From: Streptomyces luteolifulvus
GTDB lineage: Bacteria > Actinomycetota > Actinomycetes > Streptomycetales > Streptomycetaceae
NCBI RefSeq assembly: GCF_008806595.1
Contig: NZ_VZRB01000020.1
Coordinates: forward strand, 99,081 to 163,080
Length of the DNA stretch: 64,000 nt
Direction: 5' to 3'
Part shown: positions 41,515 to 50,785 of the stretch, in pieces
Position numbering within the stretch: position 1 is the stretch's first letter
Layout: each line of letters opens with the position of its first letter
Made by a program: the position numbers and the translations under genes
Notes under the pieces: generated by a model
The model's input: the letters and a program-made list of their open reading frames with translations, nothing else
Database searches by the model: none
Told to the model about the DNA's origin: nothing

Positions 41515-43776
41515 ATGGCGGGGGAGACGCCGGATCACGGCGAGGGCAGGGTCATCAACGAGCGGTACCGGCTGCTGCGGACGCTCGGCGCGGGAGGCAT
41601 GGGGCGCGTCTGGCTCGCGTACGACGAGGAGTTGGCCTGTCAGGTCGCGCTGAAGGAGATCGCGCTGCCGGACACGCCGACGGACGCGAGCGAGCCCGCC
41701 CAGCGCATCGCCCGGGCCCGCAGCGAGGCCCGGCACGCGGCGCGGCTGCGCGGCCATCCGCATGTGGCCACGGTGCACGACGTCGTGGTGCACGAGGGTC
41801 TGCCCTGGATCGTCATCGAGTACGTGCCGGACGCGGTCGACCTCCAGGCGGTCGTACGGCGTTCCGGGCCGCTGTCGCCGGCGCAGGTGGCCCGCGTGGG
41901 GCTCGCCGTCCTCGACGCGCTCACCGCCGGACACCGGATCGGCATCCTCCACAGGGATGTGAAACCGGCCAACATCCTTCTGGCGCCGGACGCTTCGGGC
42001 GAGGCCTACGCGCGCGTGCTGCTCACCGACTACGGCATCGCCCTCCAGCCCGAGTCCCGCGAGCCCCGGCTCACCGCCACCGCGGGCATCCTCGGCACAC
42101 CCGGCTACCTCGCCCCCGAGCGGGCCCGCGGCGAGCCGCCCACCCCGGCCGCCGACCTGTTCTCCCTCGGCGCCACGCTGTACGCCGCCGTGGAGGGCCG
42201 CGGTCCCTTCGACCGCCACGGCGACTACGCGACCCTCACGGCCCTGCTCGGCGAGGAGCCCACACCGCCGGTCCGGGCCGGTGAACTGACGCCCGTGCTG
42301 CAGGGGTTACTGGTCAAGGACCCGGTGCGCAGATCGGCGCCGGAGGCGGTGGCACGGGGGCTGGAGCGGGTCCTTCCTGGGGTGGCGGGGGCATCGCCTG
42401 GGGGTTACGGGGCACCGCCCGCGTGGGGTACGGCGCCGCCGTGGGCGGGGGCCGCACCGGCAGGGCCCGGGGCGGTTCAGGCGGGGTTCGGTCCGCCGCC
42501 GAGCACTCCACGGACTCCGGGCGCGGCACCGGCTCCGGACACACCGCGGACGCCGCGGACACCGCGCACTCCGGAGCCCCCCGGATCGACGCCGTACCAC
42601 CCGTGGCGGCAGACCGCGCCGACGCCGGGCCCGGCGCCCGGCAACCCCTATGTGCAGGGAGCCGGTCCTCCGTACACGCCCCCTTCCTCCGGCAGCGCCC
42701 ACAGCCCGTACGCGGGCCACGCGGGAACCGGCGGCCCGTCGCCGTACGCCGGAGGTGCCATGCCGCCGCCGTACGCCGGAAGTGCGCCCCCGCCGCCGTA
42801 CTCGGGCGGCCCCGGTGGCATCTGGGGTTCCGGCGGGCCCACCCCCCTCGGCGGGCCCCTCGCCCCGCCCCCGGGCGCCAGGAAGCGCGCGGCGCTCATC
42901 GCGCTCGTCGTGGCCGCCGTTCTCGTCATCGCCGGCGGTGCCTGGGCGGCCGTCCTGCTGACCGGGGACGAGGGCGGTGGCAAGGAGAAGGCCGCAACCA
43001 GGAAGTCGCCCGCGCCGAGCGGCTCCCGGGGATCGCCGTCGCCGACCGGTCCCGTACTGCCGTACGGCGATGTGGTCGGCCTCGGGGAGCCGCTGGAGAC
43101 CGGCGACTGTGTGCGGGCGGTCTGGTCGGGGACACCGTTCAGGTCGGTGCCGAACCTGGGCGTGGTGGACTGCGCCGGCGACTGGCCGGACGGCCAGGTC
43201 GTGGCGGTCGACACGGCCGCCGACTACGCGGACGCCCGCGACCGGGGCGCGCAGCGCTGCGCGGACCTGAGCCGCGCGGTCGTCGGCGCCCTGCCGGACG
43301 CGGCCGCCTACGCCGTCGTGCCGACGAAGGAGGGCTTCACGGCGGCGGGCAGCGGTACGGCATGTCTCGTACTCGGCCGCCATGCCGCGATCGGCGGGGA
43401 AGTGGGCCGCTTCCGCGACACGGGCACGAACCTGTGGGTCGGCCAGATGAGCGTCGGCGACTGCTGGGTCTACGAGGAAGTGGAGGACGGCTACGAAGCA
43501 CCGCTCGCCGACTGCACGGAGCCGCACACCGACCAGGTCATAGGCAGCGTCCGCGCCCCCGAGGACATGACCTACAAGAACGGCACCGACAACGCGACCA
43601 AGCTGTGCCGGAACCGGTTCGAGTCGGTCTGGGCGCCCGGCCCGGAGCGGGTCGTCTACGGCTGGGTCGCCGACGAGGACGACTGGGAGCAGGGCTTCGA
43701 CAAGATCGTGTGCACGGTGAGCCGTGCCGACAACGAGAAGACGACCGGAAAAATACCCGCGCCCGGCTCGGTGTGA
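41515..43776 (+). CDS. Membrane Ser/Thr protein kinase with septum-formation-type sensor
   Basis: A 753-residue PknB-type kinase. The kinase domain (19-285) has GAGGMGRV, catalytic Lys 47 (VALKEIA), HRDVKPAN (Asp 148) and a DYG instead of DFG motif (Asp 172). A Pro/Gly/Ala/Tyr-rich linker follows (residues 290-450), then a single membrane helix (about 458-482). The outer region of 270 residues has two similar Cys-containing modules beginning GDCVRAVWS and GDCWVYEEV, resembling the Septum_form family. Codon 265 (42307-42309) is TTA, the rare leucine codon read by bldA tRNA. Translation would therefore depend on development. The start ATG follows GGGGGAGGCGCG. Confidence 0.9.
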   Translation: MAGETPDHGEGRVINERYRLLRTLGAGGMGRVWLAYDEELACQVALKEIALPDTPTDASEPAQRIARARSEARHAARLRGHPHVATVHDVVVHEGLPWIVIEYVPDAVDLQAVVRRSGPLSPAQVARVGLAVLDALTAGHRIGILHRDVKPANILLAPDASGEAYARVLLTDYGIALQPESREPRLTATAGILGTPGYLAPERARGEPPTPAADLFSLGATLYAAVEGRGPFDRHGDYATLTALLGEEPTPPVRAGELTPVLQGLLVKDPVRRSAPEAVARGLERVLPGVAGASPGGYGAPPAWGTAPPWAGAAPAGPGAVQAGFGPPPSTPRTPGAAPAPDTPRTPRTPRTPEPPGSTPYHPWRQTAPTPGPAPGNPYVQGAGPPYTPPSSGSAHSPYAGHAGTGGPSPYAGGAMPPPYAGSAPPPPYSGGPGGIWGSGGPTPLGGPLAPPPGARKRAALIALVVAAVLVIAGGAWAAVLLTGDEGGGKEKAATRKSPAPSGSRGSPSPTGPVLPYGDVVGLGEPLETGDCVRAVWSGTPFRSVPNLGVVDCAGDWPDGQVVAVDTAADYADARDRGAQRCADLSRAVVGALPDAAAYAVVPTKEGFTAAGSGTACLVLGRHAAIGGEVGRFRDTGTNLWVGQMSVGDCWVYEEVEDGYEAPLADCTEPHTDQVIGSVRAPEDMTYKNGTDNATKLCRNRFESVWAPGPERVVYGWVADEDDWEQGFDKIVCTVSRADNEKTTGKIPAPGSV

Positions 43777-43925
43777 GCCCGGCCTCATCGCGGGGCAGGC
43801 TGAGCCGGGCGGTCCACAACCGTGTCGGCCCCGTGTTCACCCGGGGTTCGCCTGCCCGCCGCCTGCGCGTGTCAGCCTCCCCGGGCTGGGCACATACGGA
43901 CAGGGAGAAAAGGGGCACGCCAGCC

Positions 43926-44123
43926 ATGGAGAGCGGACCGGCGATCTTCGCGGGAATGGTGTTCGCCCTGTTCGGAGGCGGTCTGCTGGTGTGGACGGCG
44001 ACCCGGGTGCGGCATCGCGAACCCGTCGCGCACGGCGTGAACCCCGTCGCATCGGCGGCTCTCGCGACCCTCGCCGCGGTGATCGCGCTGGCCCTGTCGG
44101 TGTGGTGCTTCACGCGCCTCTGA
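43926..44123 (+). CDS. Small two-helix membrane protein
   Basis: A 65-residue protein with two hydrophobic helices (IFAGMVFALFGGGLLVWTATRV and ASAALATLAAVIALALSVWCF) joined by a short polar loop. Upstream is GGGAGAAAAGGGG. It lies between the kinase and topoisomerase genes on the same strand. No family is recognised. Confidence 0.65.
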   Translation: MESGPAIFAGMVFALFGGGLLVWTATRVRHREPVAHGVNPVASAALATLAAVIALALSVWCFTRL

Positions 44124-44390
44124 GCAGCCCGGCAGAGCCGCGGTCCCGCTGCGGCGAAGCTGCGGATCGCGTAACTGAGAGGTCACACTCCGGACAGGCG
44201 CGAAAGGACGGTGACCACTCCGGGCGGCAGGAATGGCGGTAGTCGGGTTACCGTTCGAGTGGCCGTTGTGGGCTTTTCCCGTTTGACACGGGGGCGGGAT
44301 GTACCGTCACACTCCGCAGCGTCAGCCAACCCGACCCCGGGAACAGCCCCTGGGGAGAGACCCCAGCGTCGACCGGAGAGAAGAGCGAAG

Positions 44391-47240
44391 TTGTCCCCGA
44401 CCAGCGAGACCGCACAGGGCGGCCGCCGACTCGTCATCGTCGAGTCGCCTGCCAAGGCGAAGACGATCAAGGGCTACCTCGGCCCCGGGTACGTCGTCGA
44501 GGCGAGCGTCGGGCACATCCGCGACCTCCCCAACGGCGCCGCCGAGGTGCCGGAGAAGTACACCGGCGAGGTGCGCCGGCTCGGTGTGGACGTCGAACAC
44601 GACTTCCAGCCGATCTATGTGATCAACGCCGACAAGCGCGCCCAGGTCAAGAAGCTCAAGGATCTGCTGCGGGACTCCGACGAGCTCCTGCTCGCCACCG
44701 ATGAGGACCGCGAGGGCGAGGCCATCGCATGGCACCTCCTGGAGGTGCTGAAGCCCAAGGTCCCGGTCAAGCGGATGGTGTTCCACGAGATCACCAAGGA
44801 CGCGATCCGCGAGGCCGTCGCCAACCCGCGCGACCTCAACCAGCGCATGGTCGACGCCCAGGAGACCCGCCGCATCCTCGACCGTCTCTACGGCTACGAG
44901 GTCTCGCCGGTCCTGTGGAAGAAGGTCATGCCGCGGCTGTCCGCGGGGCGTGTCCAGTCCGTCGCCACCCGGCTCGTCGTCGAGCGGGAGCGCGAGCGCA
45001 TCGCGTTCCGTTCCGCCGAGTACTGGGACCTGACGGGCACCTTCGCGACGGGCCGCGCGGGGGACACCTCGGACCCGTCGTCGCTCGTCGCCCGTCTGCA
45101 GTCCGTCGACGGCCGGCGGGTCGCGCAGGGCCGCGACTTCGACAGCCTGGGACAGCTCAAGAGCGCGAACACCCTCCACCTCGACGAGGCGAACGCCCGC
45201 GGCCTGGCCGCCGCCCTGGAGAGCACGCGGTTCTCCGTCCGGTCCGTCGAGTCGAAGCCGTATCGCCGCTCGCCGTACGCCCCCTTCCGTACGACGACGC
45301 TGCAGCAGGAGGCCAGCCGGAAGCTCGGCTTCGGTGCCAAGGCGACCATGCAGATCGCGCAGAAGCTGTACGAGAACGGCTACATCACGTACATGCGTAC
45401 GGACTCCACGACGCTGAGCGACACCGCTGTCGCCGCCGCTCGTGCGCAGGTCACGCAGCTGTACGGCGCCGACTATCTGCCGGCGCAGCCGCGTACGTAC
45501 GCCGGGAAGGTCAAGAACGCGCAGGAGGCGCACGAGGCGATCCGCCCCTCGGGTGATCGTTTCCGCACCCCGGCCGAGACGGGTCTGACCGGTGACCAGT
45601 TCAGGCTCTACGAGCTGATCTGGAAGCGGACCGTCGCCTCCCAGATGAAGGACGCGACGGGCAACTCGGTCACGGTGAAGATCGGCGGCACCGCTGCCGA
45701 CGGCCGCGACGTCGAGTTCAGCGCCTCCGGCAAGACGATCACCTTCCACGGCTTCCTGAAGGCCTACGTGGAGGGCGCCGACGACCCGAACGCCGAGCTG
45801 GACGACCGTGAGCGCCGGCTGCCGCAGGTCGACGAGGGCGACGCGCTGTCGGCCCAGGAGATCACGGTCGACGGGCACGCCACCAAGGCCCCGGCCCGCT
45901 ACACCGAGGCCAGCCTGGTCAAGGAGCTCGAAGAGCGCGAGATCGGCCGCCCGTCGACGTACGCCTCGATCATCGGCACGATCCTCGACCGCGGCTATGT
46001 GTTCAAGAAGGGCACGGCACTGGTGCCGTCCTTCCTGTCCTTCGCCGTGGTCAACCTTCTGGAGAAGCACTTCGGGCGGCTCGTCGACTACGACTTCACC
46101 GCCAAGATGGAGGACGACCTCGACCGCATCGCGCGCGGTGAGGCGCAGGCCGTGCCGTGGCTGAAGCGGTTCTACTTCGGCGAGGGCACCAACAACGGCA
46201 ATGCGGCCGAGGCGGGCAATGGCGACGGGGACCACCTCGGCGGTCTCAAGGAGCTGGTGACCGACCTGGGTGCGATCGACGCGCGCGAGGTGTCGTCGTT
46301 CCCCGTGGGCAACGGCATCGTGCTGCGAGTCGGCCGCTACGGCCCGTACATCGAGCGCGGCGAGAAGGACTCCGAGCTCCACCAGCGCGCGGACATCCCG
46401 CAGGACCTGGCGCCGGACGAGCTGTCCGTCGAGCTCGCCGAGGAGCTGCTGGCCAAGCCGAGCGGCGACTTCGAACTGGGCAACGACCCGGCGACGGGTC
46501 ACCAGATCGTCGCCAAGGACGGCCGCTACGGCCCGTACGTCACCGAGGTGCTCCCCGAGGGCACCCCGAAGACCGGCAAGAACGCCGTGAAGCCGCGTAC
46601 GGCCTCGCTGTTCAAGTCGATGTCGCTCGACACGGTGACGCTGGAGGACGCGCTCAAACTGATGTCGCTGCCGCGCGTCGTCGGCAAGGACGCCGAAGGC
46701 GTGGAGATCACCGCGCAGAACGGGCGCTACGGGCCGTATCTGAAGAAGGGCACGGACTCGCGCTCGCTGCAGTCCGAGGACCAGCTCTTCACGATCACCC
46801 TCGAAGAGGCGCTGGAGATCTACTCGCAGCCCAAGCAGCGTGGCCGGGCCGCCGCCAAGCCGCCGCTGAAGGAGCTGGGTGCGGACCCGGTCAGCGGGAA
46901 GCCGGTCGTCGTCAAGGACGGTCGCTTCGGCCCGTATGTCACCGACGGGGAGACCAACGCGACCCTGCGCTCCGGCGACAGTGTCGAGGCGATCACCCCG
47001 GAGCGCGGCTTCGAACTGCTTGCCGAGAAGCGGGCGAAGGGTCCGGCCAAGAAGACCGCGAAGAAGGCGCCCGCGAAGAAGGCTCCGGCCAAGAAGGCGA
47101 CGGCCGCCAAGAAGACCGCGGCGAAGAAGACGACGGCCGCGAAGAAGACGACGGCGAAGAAGACGACTGCGAAGAAGACGACGACGGCCGCCAAGAAGGC
47201 GACGGCTTCGAACTCCGCCGCCTCCGCCGCCGACGACTGA
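44391..47240 (+). CDS. topA: DNA topoisomerase I
   Basis: A type IA topoisomerase of 949 residues. The Toprim domain begins RRLVIVESPAKAKTIKGYLG and includes the DED acidic triad (TDEDREGEAIAWHL). The catalytic tyrosine is in YITYMRTDSTTLS (near 334). In place of zinc fingers, the C-terminus has four repeats containing GRYGPY or GRFGPY and a 60-residue Lys/Ala-rich tail, as in other actinomycete TopA proteins; the tail is needed for processivity on DNA. I chose the TTG at 44391 (SPTSETAQGG) because GGAGAGAAG lies about nine bases upstream and it gives the known length. It relaxes negative supercoils. Upstream is a 267-bp promoter region. Confidence 0.96.
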   Translation: MSPTSETAQGGRRLVIVESPAKAKTIKGYLGPGYVVEASVGHIRDLPNGAAEVPEKYTGEVRRLGVDVEHDFQPIYVINADKRAQVKKLKDLLRDSDELLLATDEDREGEAIAWHLLEVLKPKVPVKRMVFHEITKDAIREAVANPRDLNQRMVDAQETRRILDRLYGYEVSPVLWKKVMPRLSAGRVQSVATRLVVERERERIAFRSAEYWDLTGTFATGRAGDTSDPSSLVARLQSVDGRRVAQGRDFDSLGQLKSANTLHLDEANARGLAAALESTRFSVRSVESKPYRRSPYAPFRTTTLQQEASRKLGFGAKATMQIAQKLYENGYITYMRTDSTTLSDTAVAAARAQVTQLYGADYLPAQPRTYAGKVKNAQEAHEAIRPSGDRFRTPAETGLTGDQFRLYELIWKRTVASQMKDATGNSVTVKIGGTAADGRDVEFSASGKTITFHGFLKAYVEGADDPNAELDDRERRLPQVDEGDALSAQEITVDGHATKAPARYTEASLVKELEEREIGRPSTYASIIGTILDRGYVFKKGTALVPSFLSFAVVNLLEKHFGRLVDYDFTAKMEDDLDRIARGEAQAVPWLKRFYFGEGTNNGNAAEAGNGDGDHLGGLKELVTDLGAIDAREVSSFPVGNGIVLRVGRYGPYIERGEKDSELHQRADIPQDLAPDELSVELAEELLAKPSGDFELGNDPATGHQIVAKDGRYGPYVTEVLPEGTPKTGKNAVKPRTASLFKSMSLDTVTLEDALKLMSLPRVVGKDAEGVEITAQNGRYGPYLKKGTDSRSLQSEDQLFTITLEEALEIYSQPKQRGRAAAKPPLKELGADPVSGKPVVVKDGRFGPYVTDGETNATLRSGDSVEAITPERGFELLAEKRAKGPAKKTAKKAPAKKAPAKKATAAKKTAAKKTTAAKKTTAKKTTAKKTTTAAKKATASNSAASAADD

Positions 47241-47407
47241 GCGACGACTGAACAGCGCCCGCTTCTCAGCGTTTTCTCCACCGTTTCCCTGCGAGTTCTC
47301 CACAGCGAGTTCGCAAAACGAACGCCCCGGCATCGGTTTGATGTCAAGGCGTGCGCACGTTCGGACGGTCGCCACGGGCTGTCGGCGCCTCCCGATAGGC
47401 TGAAAGC

Positions 47408-50400
47408 ATGACGCGAGCCGAGCAGCCAACGGCCCCCCATCCGGCCCCCGACGACGCCCTGGTCGCCGACTCCCGAGAGCGCGCCGTCCGCGCCCTGCTG
47501 CGGCGGCCGCAGCTGAAGCGGCTGTGGAGCGCACACCTGGTGAGCGGTGTCGGCGACACGCTGGCGCTCCTGGTGCTGATCGTCCTCGCCCTTCAGGCGG
47601 CGATCGCCGCGGGCTCGTTCGGCGGCGGCTACCGCGGCGCGGCGTTCGCAGTGGCGAGCGTTTTCGGGGTGCGCATCCTGGCCACGCTGCTCTTCGGCGC
47701 CGTCCTGCTGGGCCCCCTCAGCTCCCTCACCTCCAAGGAGGGCCCGCTCGACCGCCGCTGGACCATGGTCGGCGCGGACGGCCTGAGGGCCGCGGTGCTC
47801 ATCGTGGCGCCGCTGTGGATCGACTGGATGCCCGACGACACGCTGGCCATGGTCCTGGTCACCGTGTTCGTCACGGGCGTCGCCGAACGATTCTGGACAG
47901 TGTGCCGCGAGAGCGCGGCGCCCGCACTGCTGCCCGCCCCGCCCCCGGAGGGTGCGACGGTACGACCGCTGCCGGACCATCTCGACGCCCTGCGCCGCCT
48001 GTCGCTGCGTACGGGCTTCGTCGCCGTCCCTCTCGCCGCCGCCGCACTCGTCGTCGCGTCGCTGTTCAACAACCTGCTCGGCGCCGGTGTCGACTGGTTC
48101 GCCCAGCACCAGGCGGCCCTCGCCTCGTACGTCGCGGCCGGACTGTTCGCCGCCTCCCTGTCCGTGCTCACCGCCCTGGAACTTCCCGACACGCGCACCC
48201 CACGCGCGCGTTCGCCGCTGGAGGGACTGCGCCGCCCCAAGACGGGCACCGGCGCCGACAAGGGCCGCACCGGCGCCATCCCCCTGCTGGTGCTCGCCTG
48301 CGCGGCCGTCGCCGCGGCGATCGCGGCCGCCGTCGCCGTGTCCGTGCTGCATGCCAAGGACCTGGGCGGCGGCCCCGTGATGTACGGGCTGCTGGTGCTC
48401 GGACTGACCGGCGGGGTCGTCGTGGGCATCCGTACGGCGCCTGCCGTGCTGCCCACCCTGTCGCGGCGCCGGCTGCTGTCGCTGGCGATCGCCTTCACCG
48501 GCGTCGCGCTGCTGGCCGCCGGGCTCGTCCCGGACGTCACCACCGTGCTGCTGATCGTCACGCTGGCCGGCATCGGCGCGGGCGTGGCCGCCAACACCGG
48601 GCACACCCTGCTCGACCAGGAGACCGAGGACCACCGCCGGGCGCGCACGACCGAGCACCTGCACGCGGTCGTACGGGTCTCCGTGGCCCTGAGCGCGCTG
48701 GTCGCGCCCTTGGTGGCCGCGGGGATCGGGCCGCACCGGCTGGAGAACGGCAAGTTCGTGTTCGCGCACGGCGGCGCGGCATTCACGCTGATGCTGGTCG
48801 GCGCCCTGCTGCTGCCGGTGGCCGTGCTGGTGCTGGCCAAGGTCGACGACCGCTCCGGCGTACCGCTGCGGCACGACCTGCGGGACGCGCTGCTCGGCGG
48901 CGACGACCCCGACACGGTGCCCGTGGCGAACGGCTTCTTCATCGCGCTGGAAGGCGGCGACGGGGCCGGGAAGTCCACCCAGGCCGAGGCGCTCGCCGAG
49001 TGGATCAGGGCCAAGGGCCACGAGGTCGTGCTCACCCGCGAGCCGGGGGCGACGCCGGTCGGCAAGCGGCTGCGGTCGATCCTGCTGGACGTGTCGAGCG
49101 CCGGGCTCTCGCACCGGGCGGAGGCGCTGCTGTACGCGGCGGACCGCGCGGAACATGTCGACACGGTCGTACGGCCCGCCCTGGAGCGCGGCGCGGTGGT
49201 CATCTCGGACCGCTACATCGACTCCTCCGTCGCCTACCAGGGGGCGGGCCGCGATCTGTCCCCGACCGAGATCGCCCGGATCAACCGTTGGGCGACACAC
49301 GGACTCGTGCCGCACCTGACCGTGCTGCTCGACGTCTCGCCGGAGACCGCGCGTGAACGGTTCACCGAGGCGCCGGACCGGCTGGAGTCGGAGCCGGCCG
49401 AGTTCCACGCGCGCGTGCGGTCCGGTTTCCTCACCCTGGCCGCCGCCGACCCCGGCCGCTACCTCGTCGTGGACGCGGGCCAGGAGCCGGAGGCCGTCAC
49501 GACGGTCGTCCGGCACCGGCTCGACCAGATGCTGCCGCTGTCCGAGGCCGAGGTGAAGGCCCAGGAGGAGGCACGGCGCAAGGCCGAGGAGGAAGCCCGG
49601 CGCAAGGCCGAGGAAGAGGCCGCCCGCAAGGCCGAGGAGGAGCGCCTGGAGCGCGAGCGCCAGGAGCAGCTCGAACGGCTGCGCGCCGAGGAGGAGGAGC
49701 GCAAGCGGCGCGAGCTGGAGGAGGCGCAGCGGCGCGAGGCCGAACGGCAGGCGGAGGAGGCCCGGCGGCGGGCCGAGGAAGCACGCCGTCGTGCCGAGGA
49801 GGAGCGGGTACGGCTCCTCGCCGAGGAGAAGGCGCGCGCCGAGGAGGAGGCCCGGCGCAAGGCCGCGGAGGAGCGGCGGCGCAAGCAGGCCGAGGACGAG
49901 GCCCGGCTGCGGGCCGAGGCCGAGGCGCGGCGCCTGGAGAAGCAGCGCAAGGCCGAGGAGGCGCTGCTGCGTGCCGAGGATGCGCGTCGGCTGGCCGAGC
50001 AGGCGACGGCCGCCGCCAGGATTGGCCCGCAGGAGTCCGCTGGCGCGCCCGCGGAGGCGGCGACCGTTCCGTCGCCGGTCGTGGGGCCGGCTTCGGGCGG
50101 GGCGACGGACGAGACCACGGTGCTGCGGCCGGTGCGAGGTGAGGAACCGGCCGCGAGCCCGTCCTCCGAGGAGTCCGCGTCCGAGGTGACGACCAAGCTG
50201 CCCCAGCCGCCGGCTCCGCAGGGCGCCGGGGACGAGACAGAGGTGCTGCCTCCGGTTCCGCCGGGTGCGGCGGACGAGACGGCCGTGCTGCCTCCGGTTC
50301 CGCCGGGTGCGGCCGATGAGACGGCGGTTCTGCCGCCGGTGCCCGCGGGAGATGCCGACGAGACGGCGGTGCTTCCTCCCGTACGGGACGAGCAGCCCGT

Positions 50401-50671
50401 GGACCGGGTTCCGCCCGGGTTCTTCCGCGACGAGCAGGCGGCGGCGCCTGGACCGGACCGGGCCGAGGACCGCACGCGCGAGATGCCTCGGCTCGACGCC
50501 GAGGGCGCGCCGCGGCGGGGCCGGTCGGACTGGGCCGAGGAGACCCCGCTGGACGACCTGCCCACCCTGGCGGACGAGCTCCTCGGGCCGCACGAGGACG
50601 AACGGGACGAGGCGCGCGAGGAGCCTGGTGATCAGCGCGGACGTGGACGGGGCCGGGGGCGCCGGGGCTGA
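47408..50671 (+). CDS. tmk: MFS-like membrane domain fused to thymidylate kinase
   Basis: A 1,087-residue multidomain protein. Residues about 30-490 have 10-12 hydrophobic helices in a major-facilitator-like order. Residues about 508-715 form a complete thymidylate kinase with P-loop EGGDGAGKST (near 516), TREPG, DRY-type motif SDRYIDSSVAYQG and the LID Arg region. Residues about 718-875 are a long Glu/Arg/Ala coiled coil. The C-terminus holds four copies of DETAVLPPV separated by short linkers (near 945-995) and an acidic/Arg-Gly end. dTMP kinase activity is essential and no other tmk is seen here. Streptomyces orthologues share the layout, from memory. The membrane half's role is unknown. 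Confidence 0.88.
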   Translation: MTRAEQPTAPHPAPDDALVADSRERAVRALLRRPQLKRLWSAHLVSGVGDTLALLVLIVLALQAAIAAGSFGGGYRGAAFAVASVFGVRILATLLFGAVLLGPLSSLTSKEGPLDRRWTMVGADGLRAAVLIVAPLWIDWMPDDTLAMVLVTVFVTGVAERFWTVCRESAAPALLPAPPPEGATVRPLPDHLDALRRLSLRTGFVAVPLAAAALVVASLFNNLLGAGVDWFAQHQAALASYVAAGLFAASLSVLTALELPDTRTPRARSPLEGLRRPKTGTGADKGRTGAIPLLVLACAAVAAAIAAAVAVSVLHAKDLGGGPVMYGLLVLGLTGGVVVGIRTAPAVLPTLSRRRLLSLAIAFTGVALLAAGLVPDVTTVLLIVTLAGIGAGVAANTGHTLLDQETEDHRRARTTEHLHAVVRVSVALSALVAPLVAAGIGPHRLENGKFVFAHGGAAFTLMLVGALLLPVAVLVLAKVDDRSGVPLRHDLRDALLGGDDPDTVPVANGFFIALEGGDGAGKSTQAEALAEWIRAKGHEVVLTREPGATPVGKRLRSILLDVSSAGLSHRAEALLYAADRAEHVDTVVRPALERGAVVISDRYIDSSVAYQGAGRDLSPTEIARINRWATHGLVPHLTVLLDVSPETARERFTEAPDRLESEPAEFHARVRSGFLTLAAADPGRYLVVDAGQEPEAVTTVVRHRLDQMLPLSEAEVKAQEEARRKAEEEARRKAEEEAARKAEEERLERERQEQLERLRAEEEERKRRELEEAQRREAERQAEEARRRAEEARRRAEEERVRLLAEEKARAEEEARRKAAEERRRKQAEDEARLRAEAEARRLEKQRKAEEALLRAEDARRLAEQATAAARIGPQESAGAPAEAATVPSPVVGPASGGATDETTVLRPVRGEEPAASPSSEESASEVTTKLPQPPAPQGAGDETEVLPPVPPGAADETAVLPPVPPGAADETAVLPPVPAGDADETAVLPPVRDEQPVDRVPPGFFRDEQAAAPGPDRAEDRTREMPRLDAEGAPRRGRSDWAEETPLDDLPTLADELLGPHEDERDEAREEPGDQRGRGRGRGRRG

Positions 50672-50785
50672 GCCCCGTAACGCCCCGCACCGCCCCGTGC
50701 CCTGTCCGGCCGCAGCCGCGTTGTCAGTGGCACCGCGCACAATGGATCCCGCACCGCGAAACATGACGAAGGGGCGGGGTGAGGC

